Assembly: GCF_022129445.1 (NCBI RefSeq)
Contig: NZ_JADQAQ010000007.1
Location: 1 to 64,000, forward strand
DNA length: 64,000 nucleotides
Reading direction: 5' to 3'
Origin: Photobacterium sp. Ph5
GTDB lineage: Bacteria; Pseudomonadota; Gammaproteobacteria; Enterobacterales; Vibrionaceae
Every line of letters starts with the position of its first letter. The first letter of the stretch is position 1. Below are positions 1-9,035 of this stretch, one piece after another. Below the pieces are notes generated by a model. That model saw only the letters and a list, made by a program, of their open reading frames with translations, did no database searches and was not told the origin of the DNA. The position numbers were made by a program, and so were the translations under genes.

Positions 1-199
1 CCCAACCCTTTTGCCCCTGCTGCCAACATGTCATGCAATTAACGGGAATATTTCGACCCAGATAACCGACGTTAAATAATAAGGATAATGGCTTTCACGC
101 TTCATAATTAAAGATAATTTTATTATAAATCAGGGTATTAATATTATTGGTTCTCACCAAGGATAACGCTCGACTTCTTTTTGGCATCCCCCTTCATGC

Positions 200-290
200 T
201 ATTTCCAATATTTACTTATATAAAGTGGCTTGGGCTTGTCCAACACTTCGGATAGGTGTCGGCTACGCGACACATATCCTTATCTGTTAT
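200..290. repeat. Short repeat with 59-bp insert flanked by CTTAT
   Basis: Positions 200-219 (TATTTCCAATATTTACTTAT) and 284-290 (CTGTTAT) match a contiguous stretch at 24717-24743. Here the two halves are separated by 59 bp (220-278) lying between two copies of CTTAT (215-219 and 279-283). The inserted bases contain an imperfect hairpin (GGATAGGTGTCGG pairing with CGACACATATCC). The pattern looks like a filled site with a 5-bp target duplication, with the other copy as the empty site. In both places the repeat starts just after the stop codon of a minus-strand ORF. The first 199 bases hold no gene I can support. Confidence 0.5.
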
Positions 291-293
291 GTT

Positions 294-404
294 TCATTCG
301 CAATCGGGTACACAGTCGTGAGTCCAAAAGACATCATCAATTTCTTGTAATTCCAGATAATCATCAATTAACGAATATAGCTTAATACTTGGATTTTCTA
401 GCAT
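294..404 (-). CDS. 36-codon ORF, probable frameshifted C-terminus of the upstream gene
   Basis: Reading leftwards from ATG at 404-402, this frame encodes 36 residues (MLENPSIKLYSLIDDY at the start, VFWTHDCVPDCE at the end) and stops with TGA at 296-294. The ATG overlaps the TAG of the preceding 100-codon ORF (ATGCTAG). The frame is open upstream as ..VLRQF, so one missing base near the CC at about 416-417 would fuse the two ORFs into one protein of about 137 residues. It may instead be a separate, translationally coupled mini-gene. I do not recognise the family. Confidence 0.35.
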   Translation of the reverse strand: MLENPSIKLYSLIDDYLELQEIDDVFWTHDCVPDCE

Positions 405-700
405 AAATTGTCTAAGGACTTGTCTGAAAAAGCAAATGTGAAAATTAACACATCAAATTCTGAAGCAGCCTCAATTTTCAGCCCCTGTACTGTGTATTTC
501 TCTCTTCCATCCCTTGCCTCTTTTTCTTCAGTCGCAGCATCCCTAGTTCCCATACGGTTGTAATCTTTTGGTAAACCAATGATTATTGCATTAGTTTCGT
601 AACCATCGTTTTCCGAAGACTTAACATCAGACATTTCAAAAATTAACTCAAACACTTTTCTGCGTGTCTTACCAAAATATATCTCTTTTTTAATAGCCAT
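398..700 (-). CDS. Hypothetical protein, 100 aa, possibly truncated by a frameshift
   Basis: The start at 700 is preferred over an upstream ATG at 739 because AAGGATGAG sits 3 bases before it. The protein is soluble and charged, with no signal peptide or membrane segment. It has a basic N-terminus (MAIKKEIYFGKTRRK), a charged middle (DAATEEKEARDGREK) and a hydrophobic strand near residues 84-93 (VLIFTFAF). I do not recognise the family. The last residues (SLDNLC) look unnatural next to the other frame, which continues as LRQFMLENPS, so a 1-base deletion close to the 3' end is likely. Confidence 0.5.
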   Translation of the reverse strand: MAIKKEIYFGKTRRKVFELIFEMSDVKSSENDGYETNAIIIGLPKDYNRMGTRDAATEEKEARDGREKYTVQGLKIEAASEFDVLIFTFAFSDKSLDNLC

Positions 701-1331
701 AAACTCATCCTTGAAACATAACAGTATATTAATAAGCATTCTTACTTTCGTGCAAAAATATACTCATAAAATACCTTTATCATAATCGATATAATCTATA
801 TATATCATGAAGTTGATAGCACTTTATCACACTGAACGCTTTGTTAGAGGGTGTGAAAAGTAAGAAATGTATTTAATCAGTCTTATTTAATACAACATGG
901 AATGTTAAATTGATTGATTTTCAATCGTTTATGGATTTTCTTCCGTTTTTAACAAGAAATATTTCTTATTAAAACAGAACTCATGCGATAAAATCACCAT
1001 GTTTCAAAGCAACTGTTCATATAGATTGGCAATTAAAATCAACCAGATATCACGTTAATATATTTATTATTAACCACTTGTTTAATTTAACTTTATTGCA
1101 ACTTTCAAATAACAGATAAGCTAACGAACTTGGCTTCTTACTACTTGTAAACCGTAGATAACTCAAAACAAAACGTAGTTAATGGCAAGAGTCTACATAA
1201 GAATCACTTTCAGTTGCATAAGTTTGCTTTTGACCAGTAATTGTTAAAAATTAATTTCAACACTTAACGATAGTGTTTGCCAATTACCCCAAGAGAATTA
1301 GAATAGCGCGCATATTCACTGGGAGAATAAG
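701..1331. other. 630-bp AT-rich intergenic region
   Basis: I find no ORF with plausible coding character here. It separates the minus-strand gene at the left edge from the MFS gene and must carry promoters for both, but I could not pick convincing -35/-10 pairs. There is a good Shine-Dalgarno GGGAG at 1321-1325, ahead of the MFS start. Confidence 0.4.
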
Positions 1332-2588
1332 ATGCACAACCAACACCGCACGGCTCAACACTTGCCCTTATTTACGCTTATAACGCTATACATCATTATC
1401 TTTCTTGGTTCTGCCGGATTTTTTATTACGATCCCTGCTTATGTCAGTCTGTTTTTAACCGATCACTCGCTTGAATTAGCGAAAAGTATGCCGATTGAAC
1501 AACGCCGCATGTTGTTTGGTACGGTAATGTCTGCCGCCCCATTTATTTCGATGTTCTTTACCCCTTTTATTGCGCGTTTTGCCGATAAGTTCAGCCGTAA
1601 GACCGTGATTGCCATTTGTTTGGTGATTGCAGCTATCGGTTTCGCCTTACCGATTTATGCGATTGTGGTGAGTTCAGTGATCATTTTATTTGTCGGTAAC
1701 ATGATCAACAGCTTAGGCTCAGCTAGTCAGCCGATTGCACAAGCGATTTTGGCGGATAACAGTGAAGGGAAAAACAAAGCGACGTTGATGAGTTTAGTGG
1801 CTGTAGTTATGACAGCTGCCATGTCATTTGGCCCTGCACTTGGCAGTAAATTATCAGCAAACTATGGTGCACAAGCGCCATTTTACGCCTGTTTGATGAT
1901 CGCTCTCATTAGCTTAGTCTTAATGTTGATTATCCGTTTACCAGCGCAAAACACAGTAAAAGAAGAAAATATATTCTCATTTGTAAAGCCTTTAAAACGT
2001 AGTCAAAAAGGTTTGTTGAACTGTTTGTTTATCGTGTTTATTTGTCAGTTTAGCTGGAGTCTCTATTTCCAAAATATTGCATTTATCTTCCCACAGAAAT
2101 GGAATATTTCGGTAGAAAGTGCGTTCTACCAATACTTTATGATGGGGGTTGGTATCGTGATGATTTTCTCTTTGTTATTGCTCCCTCGCCTGATATTGAA
2201 CCATTTCTCTGTGTCCTCTGCACTTCGAGTAACAACAGCGCTTTCAGCAATGGGTATGTTGCTGCTAGCCATAACACCGACACCAACCAGTCATGTCTTT
2301 GCAATGATATTTACCGCAGCAATGGTAGCGCTATGTTTCCCGCTCTATATCACTGCCCTTTCAGATCGAGCGAGTGATATTGATCAAGGTTGGGCTATGG
2401 CGCTTTCTAGTGCAATGGTTGGCTTGGCGTGGACATTAACTGGCTATTTGACTGCTATGATAGTGAATGTATATCTATTACTACCAACAGCTATCGCGGT
2501 TCTTGGTTACCTATCAGCAATGGTAATGGTGCCAACTCAACAAACGATGACAGAGAAGAAAACACCATCAGAATTGGAAGCAGCATGA
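1332..2588 (+). CDS. MFS transporter
   Basis: A 418-residue integral membrane protein with about 12 hydrophobic segments, the usual size for the major facilitator superfamily. The loop after TM2 carries the MFS signature around residues 80-90 (ARFADKFSRKT, related to GxLaDrxGrk). It probably exports a small molecule by proton antiport, but the substrate cannot be read from the sequence. The start has a GGGAG Shine-Dalgarno 6 bases upstream. Its stop codon overlaps the start of the M23-type gene (ATGA), so the two are translationally coupled. The family is clear, the substrate unknown. Confidence 0.85.
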   Translation: MHNQHRTAQHLPLFTLITLYIIIFLGSAGFFITIPAYVSLFLTDHSLELAKSMPIEQRRMLFGTVMSAAPFISMFFTPFIARFADKFSRKTVIAICLVIAAIGFALPIYAIVVSSVIILFVGNMINSLGSASQPIAQAILADNSEGKNKATLMSLVAVVMTAAMSFGPALGSKLSANYGAQAPFYACLMIALISLVLMLIIRLPAQNTVKEENIFSFVKPLKRSQKGLLNCLFIVFICQFSWSLYFQNIAFIFPQKWNISVESAFYQYFMMGVGIVMIFSLLLLPRLILNHFSVSSALRVTTALSAMGMLLLAITPTPTSHVFAMIFTAAMVALCFPLYITALSDRASDIDQGWAMALSSAMVGLAWTLTGYLTAMIVNVYLLLPTAIAVLGYLSAMVMVPTQQTMTEKKTPSELEAA

Positions 2589-3271
2589 CAAACAGCAAAA
2601 CATCACTAGAACATGTCCTTAAAGCCCATGACTTTCACCCTGTTGTACCGAAAGAAATGCAATTTGGTGCTGGCTATATTGTTGATTTAACGCCCGATAG
2701 CGATTTATGGAGTATGGTTACCGCAGAGCATAGCTTTGCTGATGAAATCGTAAACCGTGCTATTGCAACTAATGCTATGGTGGTGATTGGTCGTTACGCT
2801 GAACATCGTTTGATCTATCAAGATAAAGCTAACTTTACCGATTCCCCTGATCGCACTGTTCATATGGCGATTGATTTAGGTTTGCCTGCTGGCACACCTG
2901 TTTATGCCCCACTTGATGGTGAAGTCTTTGGTTTTGCTAACCACACCGCAGACGGTGACTATGGTCCAACCGTGATCCTAAAACATGAATTAGAAGATCA
3001 TGTTTTTTATACCCTGTATGGGCATTGTGCCACTGAGTATTTATCAACCCTCACCGTAGAACAAAAAATAACAGCAGGTCAGCAATTTACAGCAATAGGT
3101 AAAACGGAAGAAAATGGTGGTTGGGCGCCCCATCTGCATTTTCAAATTATCAAAGACATGGGTGATTACAGTAATGATTACCCTGGGGTGATTGACCCTG
3201 AGCATTTGGTTTTTTACCAAGATAACTGCCCGAACCCTAATCTGATCCTAAAACGTAGTGATTTAAATTAA
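2585..3271 (+). CDS. M23-type (LytM-like) metallopeptidase-fold protein, cytoplasmic
   Basis: The start at 2585 gives 228 residues and overlaps the MFS stop (ATGA). The reading frame stays open further upstream, but that part is a shadow of the MFS gene. Residues 85-190 carry LytM/M23 motifs: H93 and D97 (HMAID), H147 in YGH, and H183/H185 in PHLHFQ, so the zinc-binding set is complete. There is no signal peptide, which is unusual for a cell-wall hydrolase. Similar cytoplasmic M23-like domains occur fused to class III aminotransferases. A role in processing a metabolite handled by the coupled transporter is an inference. Confidence 0.75.
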   Translation: MTNSKTSLEHVLKAHDFHPVVPKEMQFGAGYIVDLTPDSDLWSMVTAEHSFADEIVNRAIATNAMVVIGRYAEHRLIYQDKANFTDSPDRTVHMAIDLGLPAGTPVYAPLDGEVFGFANHTADGDYGPTVILKHELEDHVFYTLYGHCATEYLSTLTVEQKITAGQQFTAIGKTEENGGWAPHLHFQIIKDMGDYSNDYPGVIDPEHLVFYQDNCPNPNLILKRSDLN

Positions 3272-3282
3272 TCTATATACAT

Positions 3283-3320
3283 AAAAGCGCCTATTAGCCT
3301 TTAAGCTAATAGGCGCTTTT
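3283..3320. terminator. Bidirectional intrinsic terminator
   Basis: A perfect hairpin (AAAAGCGCCTATTAGC pairing with GCTAATAGGCGCTTTT) lies between the convergent M23-type and Bcr/CflA genes, with T or A tracts on both sides. Confidence 0.9.
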
Positions 3321-3322
3321 AT

Positions 3323-4507
3323 TTACGCTTTTGCCAGCACGACAGAATTATCATTCCACCAGCGTTGTACGGAAATATTCACTAACGCCATGGTAATGAG
3401 TACACATGCCATCTCCCACTCAACGCTTGCTAAATGACTAACAATAAAGGTTAACGTAAAGATCCCAACCATTTGTAATGAACCAAACAGCGCTCCTGTT
3501 TGTCCTTTATGCTTAGGAAATAAATACAACGCACTGACCGCTACGACTGAGGTTGTTAAACCTGCACCAAAACAGTAGATTCCCATACCGATAATAATCG
3601 TCGCCATGCTGTGAAATACCACATTTGATAGTATTGCCAGCGCCCCAAGCAACATAATACAGCTTGCCGCTTTAATGATTCGCCCTTCTGTCTGGGTATA
3701 TTTTAGAAAACGAATATAAAAAATACGTGCGCATAAACTACAACCAATTAGTAACAATGAAGACATGCCAAAATATTGCACGGGTAAATGATATTGCTCT
3801 TTGGCAATAAACGCGCCCATCAAATAGAACACCAGCGCACCACCATTGGCCATCACTACCATGATTAAATAGCGTAAAAACTGCGGATTAGTTACAATCA
3901 TGGTGTAATCACGAGCAACAATCCTTGGTTCTGTCGCATGAATATTTTTTTCTAAGTGGGTTTCTTTTAAACCTAAAGCAACAACCACAAATAGCAGTAC
4001 TGCTAACCCCAACATAAACCAGAAGCTACTATGCCAGCCAAAATGGCTTTCTAAATATCCACCAATCGCAGGTGTCGATGCGGGTAAACACATAAATAAA
4101 ATACTAAACCATGACATCACATCCACTAACTGCTCTTTAGTCAATGAATCTTGCATTATAGTTCGGCACAATAAAAACAACGCCCCAACCCCAATACCTT
4201 GTACAGCACGACCAATAATTAAACCTGATAGTTGATCAGCATATAAACAAAGCGCTGAGCCAGTAATAAATATTGCCGCGCCTAAGATCGCGATAGGACG
4301 ACGACCAAAGCGTTCTGCGACAGCGCCACACACTAATTGGCTTAAACCTAACGCAATAAAAAAAGCACTCACCGTTTGTTGTACTGCTGTCGATGACACA
4401 TCCAATGCCTCAGACATCACAGGTAAGCTGGGCGCATACATATCAGAGGCAAAGAAATAGCTACACGCCATTAATAAACTGATAGAAACTAAACGTAATA
4501 AAGACAT
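3323..4507 (-). CDS. Bcr/CflA-family multidrug efflux MFS transporter
   Basis: A 394-residue, 12-TM drug:H+ antiporter. The N-terminus has the family pattern DMYAPSLPVM (residues 22-31) and the loop 2-3 motif AERFGRRP (64-71). It sits 48 bp downstream of an AraC regulator and is probably co-transcribed with that gene and the PcfJ-like gene beyond it. The likely function is proton-driven export of a drug, a siderophore or a siderophore precursor. The Fur-like site ahead of the cluster makes iron-linked export worth considering, but that is inference. Confidence 0.85.
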   Translation of the reverse strand: MSLLRLVSISLLMACSYFFASDMYAPSLPVMSEALDVSSTAVQQTVSAFFIALGLSQLVCGAVAERFGRRPIAILGAAIFITGSALCLYADQLSGLIIGRAVQGIGVGALFLLCRTIMQDSLTKEQLVDVMSWFSILFMCLPASTPAIGGYLESHFGWHSSFWFMLGLAVLLFVVVALGLKETHLEKNIHATEPRIVARDYTMIVTNPQFLRYLIMVVMANGGALVFYLMGAFIAKEQYHLPVQYFGMSSLLLIGCSLCARIFYIRFLKYTQTEGRIIKAASCIMLLGALAILSNVVFHSMATIIIGMGIYCFGAGLTTSVVAVSALYLFPKHKGQTGALFGSLQMVGIFTLTFIVSHLASVEWEMACVLITMALVNISVQRWWNDNSVVLAKA

Positions 4508-4555
4508 AGCAACAATCTCCTTAGTTGATGTCTTTAGTTTAAAGAGATACGCTTA

Positions 4556-5341
4556 TTATCGTTGTTGAACTGACGCCAACGAATTGTGATTTTTCGCCAA
4601 CTTCTTGTTCGCTTTATCTTGTTTAAAACGATTAAAGGCATGGGAAAAGGCAGATAAGCTGTTGTAACCTAGATCTAAGGCTATATCAGTATGTGTGACA
4701 CCAGCCCTACTCAATTGCCATGCTTTTTCCATCACCAGTTGTTGTCTTATTTCACGAAACGGCTTATCAAACGTACTAATAAATAAACGGTTGAGAGTAC
4801 GAGAAGATGCACCGCAATGATCTGAAAAACGCTCTAAAGATAGCTTGATGTCTGGCTGTAAGGTTAAAGCTTCAATGATCGGTAATAGTCGTTTATCAAT
4901 ATCATCGTTACTTTGGTAAGCATCGTTTTGATAACTTTGCTTCTTGAGTTGATCGAGAAATACCGCTAAATAATGGTGTTGAATATCGCAGTTGCTATCA
5001 GGATCTTGCTCACAGCTAATATCTTGCGACTCAATCTCTGCCATCACCTGTACCATTAAGCTATTGGTAGAAATAATCCCCATCTCGTCATGGAAATATG
5101 GAATAGCGTCAGGAGATGCATGAATAATGCTTAAACAGGAATCTTTTAACACTTTCAAATGATGCTGATGATTAAAGGGCACCCAAATAAGCTGCCCACC
5201 AACAGCCAGTATGCTTTTATTCTTTGTTCTTGCAATACCGCAGCCTTGATGGATATAAAAAAGTTGTACAAAATCGTCGTGAGAATGCGGCGCTTTTTCT
5301 TCTGTTGGTGCATAACGTTTTATCGAATGAAGTAACCGCAT
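4556..5341 (-). CDS. AraC-family regulator with N-terminal cupin domain
   Basis: 261 residues. The N-terminal half (about 1-100) has a cupin-like sensor pattern (HSHDDFVQLFYIHQGCG, residues 20-36). The C-terminal 100 residues hold two AraC-type helix-turn-helices (LSLERFSDHCGASSRTLNRLF and DIALDLGYNSLSAFSHAF). It lies between a PcfJ-like gene (38 bp away) and a Bcr/CflA exporter (48 bp away), all on the minus strand. This suggests a ligand-responsive regulator of its neighbouring exporter. Confidence 0.85.
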   Translation of the reverse strand: MRLLHSIKRYAPTEEKAPHSHDDFVQLFYIHQGCGIARTKNKSILAVGGQLIWVPFNHQHHLKVLKDSCLSIIHASPDAIPYFHDEMGIISTNSLMVQVMAEIESQDISCEQDPDSNCDIQHHYLAVFLDQLKKQSYQNDAYQSNDDIDKRLLPIIEALTLQPDIKLSLERFSDHCGASSRTLNRLFISTFDKPFREIRQQLVMEKAWQLSRAGVTHTDIALDLGYNSLSAFSHAFNRFKQDKANKKLAKNHNSLASVQQR

Positions 5342-5379
5342 TCATTTCCTTTGAGAGTAACAAATAAATTCAACCGGTA

Positions 5380-6555
5380 TTATGTTTTAGCTGACTTAAT
5401 ACTGTCTAACCAACCATAAACAGCCTCTAATGTTTCAGAAGATGGCATCCTATTATTACGGGCTTGAATTTGATCCACTGTATAAGTATCGCTACATCGC
5501 CCATTAACAAAGTAATGACGTTTCAAACCAATGGTAACACGTTCTGGCATGAACATTTTATAAACCAAATATTCGCCTTTAATGATCCTATTATGATAAA
5601 TCGACACGCAATGGTTTTGTTCGATCCCTTCTTGTTCTAATTCTTGATAATCCCGAATAGGCACAATGTTATTGTTACCCGAAAATGGGATCACGTAAGG
5701 CTTATTTGAGGCTGCATCGGGTACAAAATTGATACTATGTTGCGCGACCACCCACCTGTCGTGTAAGGATCTTAACTCTTCATAAGAAGTAATAGCATGA
5801 ATACGCTTGATTGAATCAACATCTAACACACGATAACCCAGCTGGAAAACATATGATAAAATCTGATTGATTTGAAAACGCTCACGCTGATTAGTTTCCG
5901 CTAGATGTCGTCCAAGAGGCGTACCAGTTAACGTTGGCCATTGCAGATAGATCTGCAAGGTTAAATTGGTGATCGTTTTATAATGTTTGAATAGATGAAA
6001 CGACATTACATCGGGATCTAATAAGCGGTGAATAATAATCACAATAGAACGGGTTGAAAAATCACTCTCAATCCGATCAAGAAAGCGCAATGCTGAACGA
6101 CTAGAAGCCAGACCAAGTTGAACGAGGATCTCACGCTGGCCTAATTCGCACAGTGCTAATACTTCATCTTGGTCTAACGGATATTGTTCACATACCAAAT
6201 ACAATAAGGTCGGACGTTGAAGTAACAAATCTCGGGCTTTCTGGCTCAATGCAGCAATCTTGAGCATATAAACGCCAAGATCTGCATACCCTCTTGCTTG
6301 CTCAACTAACCGTGCTGGAATACTGTCAATCCATTGTTGTCCACCATCAAGCGATTCAATATGCTCAATATAGAATGAACAGCTCCCTTCTAAGGGCTCT
6401 CGATGACCATCTGGGTATGCCCGATACATAGCAAGACAATCATGCCAGTCATAAAACTCAAGCTTAAAAGGAAAAAATGTTAGGGCTTCATCAAATGATA
6501 AAACTAACGGCGCTGAGTGATGAAACTCTTCGCGCTCAGCACAACAAGCAAGCAT
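5380..6555 (-). CDS. PcfJ-like protein
   Basis: 391 residues, soluble, no signal peptide. The C-terminal region (about 315-385) resembles the PcfJ-like domain first seen on enterococcal plasmid pCF10. It shows QNHCVSIYHNRIIKGEYLVY followed by a QIQARNNRMPS motif. The rest is helical and unassigned. The biochemical function of PcfJ-like proteins is unknown. The gene heads a probable three-gene minus-strand unit (PcfJ-like, AraC, Bcr/CflA) and has a Fur-like operator 29 bp upstream of its start. The link between PcfJ-like proteins and iron control is unexpected. Confidence 0.65.
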   Translation of the reverse strand: MLACCAEREEFHHSAPLVLSFDEALTFFPFKLEFYDWHDCLAMYRAYPDGHREPLEGSCSFYIEHIESLDGGQQWIDSIPARLVEQARGYADLGVYMLKIAALSQKARDLLLQRPTLLYLVCEQYPLDQDEVLALCELGQREILVQLGLASSRSALRFLDRIESDFSTRSIVIIIHRLLDPDVMSFHLFKHYKTITNLTLQIYLQWPTLTGTPLGRHLAETNQRERFQINQILSYVFQLGYRVLDVDSIKRIHAITSYEELRSLHDRWVVAQHSINFVPDAASNKPYVIPFSGNNNIVPIRDYQELEQEGIEQNHCVSIYHNRIIKGEYLVYKMFMPERVTIGLKRHYFVNGRCSDTYTVDQIQARNNRMPSSETLEAVYGWLDSIKSAKT

Positions 6556-6583
6556 AAATATCCATCTATATCTGTTAGCCTTG

Positions 6584-6602
6584 GATGATTGTTATCATTA
6601 TC
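6584..6602. promoter_or_regulatory. Fur-like operator upstream of the PcfJ-like gene
   Basis: GATGATTGTTATCATTATC matches 15 of 19 positions of the classical Fur box GATAATGATAATCATTATC, with the right half perfect. It lies 29-47 bp upstream of the start at 6555, a normal position for repression. Binding is predicted only. Confidence 0.5.
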
Positions 6603-6823
6603 TGCTCAATACGTTTTGATATAAAAAACAATAACAACTGATAAATCTATCATGCCTTAGCGAAGTGAAGATTCAACTGTAAAACGACAGGGATGAGAAC
6701 CTAGTACGAAAAATACATTAAACAATAAATGGAATAGTTAACTGTTTGCTGGCCGTTATTCTTTAGCTAATACAATGTCAAATTTATATTAATATCAAAC
6801 AATAAAACAGCATAGATTGAATG

Positions 6824-7603
6824 TTAGTCTTTCTGTTCACGCATAAAATTTACTGGTGTATACCCTGTCTTTTCTCGAAAAAAACTAATAAAAGCACTAT
6901 CACTAGAAAAAGCCAAATGGTGAGCAACATCTGATACTCGCCAGCTTTTAGACAATAATTCAATAGCAGCTAATAGACGCCATTGCTGTCGCCAGCTTTG
7001 ATATGGCATCCCCACTTCTTTATTAAAAATACGAGTGATCGTTTTCGCACTTGCACCGACTTGCAAACTGAGTTCTGCCAACGTTGGAGCGATAAATTGT
7101 TCATCATCAATACCAGCTAACCATGATGTTAAACGTGTATCAGTAGGAATAGGTAAATTTAAGTGGCTATCTTCAGCAAGGTTTAATTCTTCAATCAATA
7201 AATTTACTGAGTTAACTTGCTCTTTATCAGGCTTATCAAACGTCCAAAGTGCCATACGTTCCATTAGCGCTGACATTAAAGGATTAATATCGAATATCTT
7301 CAGCTCTCGTGGTAATTGTGACTGCAAACATTGATCAAAGTATAAAGAACGGTAATGGGTAACATTAGACGTTTGTGCTTTATGCTCAATACCAGCAGGG
7401 ATCCATGCTGCACGCATTGGCGGCAAAACACACTTCAGGCCATCTAGACTAATGATCATGCAACCATGATGAGAAAACAAAAGCTGATCTTTATTATGAG
7501 TATGATACCCCGAGTCATGTTCAATAAGATCAGCAGCGAGTCCAATAACGAGCCCCTGATAATCGTCAGCACAAAATTGCTGTTCCATCGTAATATAGGC
7601 CAT
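6824..7603 (-). CDS. AraC-family regulator, divergent to MFS exporter
   Basis: 259 residues. The N-terminal cupin carries HTHNKDQLLFSHHGCM (residues 34-49), and the C-terminal AraC DNA-binding domain has LSLQVGASAKTITRIFNKEVG and DVAHHLAFSSDSAFISFFREK. The closing motif GYTPVNFMRE is typical of the family. The start is at 7603. A divergently transcribed Bcr/CflA-type exporter begins 184 bp away, a classic arrangement in which the regulator controls the pump. The effector is unknown. Confidence 0.85.
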   Translation of the reverse strand: MAYITMEQQFCADDYQGLVIGLAADLIEHDSGYHTHNKDQLLFSHHGCMIISLDGLKCVLPPMRAAWIPAGIEHKAQTSNVTHYRSLYFDQCLQSQLPRELKIFDINPLMSALMERMALWTFDKPDKEQVNSVNLLIEELNLAEDSHLNLPIPTDTRLTSWLAGIDDEQFIAPTLAELSLQVGASAKTITRIFNKEVGMPYQSWRQQWRLLAAIELLSKSWRVSDVAHHLAFSSDSAFISFFREKTGYTPVNFMREQKD

Positions 7604-7786
7604 TTAGACTTCCTTTTATGAACTTGTCCTTAAATTGATATAAACAGTCTCAATGTTAATATTAGACCTATTTTTATCACTATATAATTTTTCCTATTGA
7701 AATGACAGTAACCCAAGTGTCTTATTTATCGAAATGAATAATTTGATAAATAACGGTTAGATCATGACTACCGAAAGGATAAGAAA

Positions 7787-8959
7787 ATGAATATAAAAAA
7801 AATATCAACGCCGTTACTTATTTCGCTAATAATGTTTCCACAAATTATTGAAACGATGTACAGTCCAGCACTCACATCGATTAAAAATCATTTTGAAATA
7901 AGCACTGAAAATGCCGCGCAAGGCTTATCCATATTCTTTATGGCATTTGCATTTGGAGTAGTATTTTGGGGAGCTCTCTGTGACATTATCGGACGTCGCC
8001 GTTCAACATTAGCTGGCTTAACCCTGTTTATTTTCTCTGCCATATTTACTTATTTTGCTCCTCGTTTTGATCTTTTCCTTGCTGGATTTGGTTGCTGTGC
8101 CTTTGGGGCCGCGGTTGGCTCTGTATGTACCCAAACCATTTTAAGAGATCGCTTCGAAGGAGCTGAATTATCGAGATTATTCTCGATAGCAGCAACATCA
8201 ATTGGAATCAGCCCAGTCATTGGAATGATTGTCGGCAGTTGGTTAACAGCACATGGGGGTTATACGTGGGTATTTGCAGCAATGATTACTCTGATCACAC
8301 TTTTACTGTTTTGGACTGGTATGCAATTACCGGAAACAAAACCTCAAAACATTAAACGTGATAGTTTATTTTCTGTTGCTAACAAGATGATCCGTGATAG
8401 CCATATTTGGTATATCGTATTTATGATCGGTCTTGCTAATATTGCTTTATTTTCATACTACAACATTGCTCCATTTATGTTCGAGAAACTTGGAGTAAGT
8501 GTGAAATTCTTTGGCTACACCGGTTTTGCTTTAGCAATTGGCTCTGTATTAGGCTCATTAATCAATATAAAACTAATTCGTTATAAATTAAGTAGTGACT
8601 CTATTGTAATTATGGCTATGCTTTTAATGGTAATTTCAGGTATTGGTGTTTACTTGTTACAACATACGGTTTGGTTCTTTATTCCTATGGCGCTCGTCTC
8701 AGTTGCTTTTGGTTTAACGCTACCAAATCTGCTAAGCACCGCTTTAAAAAACTACCGTAATCACTTAGGTACAGCAGGTGCTCTATTAGGCTTATTCTAT
8801 TACCTTATAATTGGCTTTGGTTTAGATTTTGCAGCATCGACAGGTAATCTAGCAATGACATTATTAGGCTGTGGTGTGTGCTGCTTATTACTCACTTTAG
8901 CTAAAATAATCAGTACTAAGCTCACATTACTTCGCAATAAAAAAGTATTAACAAGCTAA
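7787..8959 (+). CDS. Bcr/CflA-like MFS transporter
   Basis: A 390-residue, 12-TM protein. The N-terminus follows the Bcr/CflA pattern (ETMYSPALTSIKNHF) and has the loop motif GALCDIIGRRRS (residues 64-75). AAGGATAAG just before the ATG is a strong Shine-Dalgarno. It is divergent to the AraC gene at 6824-7603, which probably regulates it. The substrate is not inferable. Alignment would show whether it belongs with true drug pumps or a separate exporter clade. Confidence 0.85.
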   Translation: MNIKKISTPLLISLIMFPQIIETMYSPALTSIKNHFEISTENAAQGLSIFFMAFAFGVVFWGALCDIIGRRRSTLAGLTLFIFSAIFTYFAPRFDLFLAGFGCCAFGAAVGSVCTQTILRDRFEGAELSRLFSIAATSIGISPVIGMIVGSWLTAHGGYTWVFAAMITLITLLLFWTGMQLPETKPQNIKRDSLFSVANKMIRDSHIWYIVFMIGLANIALFSYYNIAPFMFEKLGVSVKFFGYTGFALAIGSVLGSLINIKLIRYKLSSDSIVIMAMLLMVISGIGVYLLQHTVWFFIPMALVSVAFGLTLPNLLSTALKNYRNHLGTAGALLGLFYYLIIGFGLDFAASTGNLAMTLLGCGVCCLLLTLAKIISTKLTLLRNKKVLTS

Positions 8960-8978
8960 ACCTAAGGTGATTAACGAT

Positions 8979-9017
8979 AAAAAGCCGCATCGATGATTGT
9001 AATCGCTGCGGCTTTTA
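8979..9017. terminator. Bidirectional intrinsic terminator
   Basis: A hairpin AAAAAGCCGCA..TGCGGCTTTT lies between the convergent MFS gene and the hypothetical gene at 9036, with T tracts on both strands. Confidence 0.8.
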
Positions 9018-9035
9018 TACTCAGTACTTACATAA

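Noticed and set aside
147-350. 67-codon plus-strand ORF at the left edge
   Set aside because: It crosses the repeat and its insert, has no Shine-Dalgarno, and overlaps the better-supported minus-strand frame.
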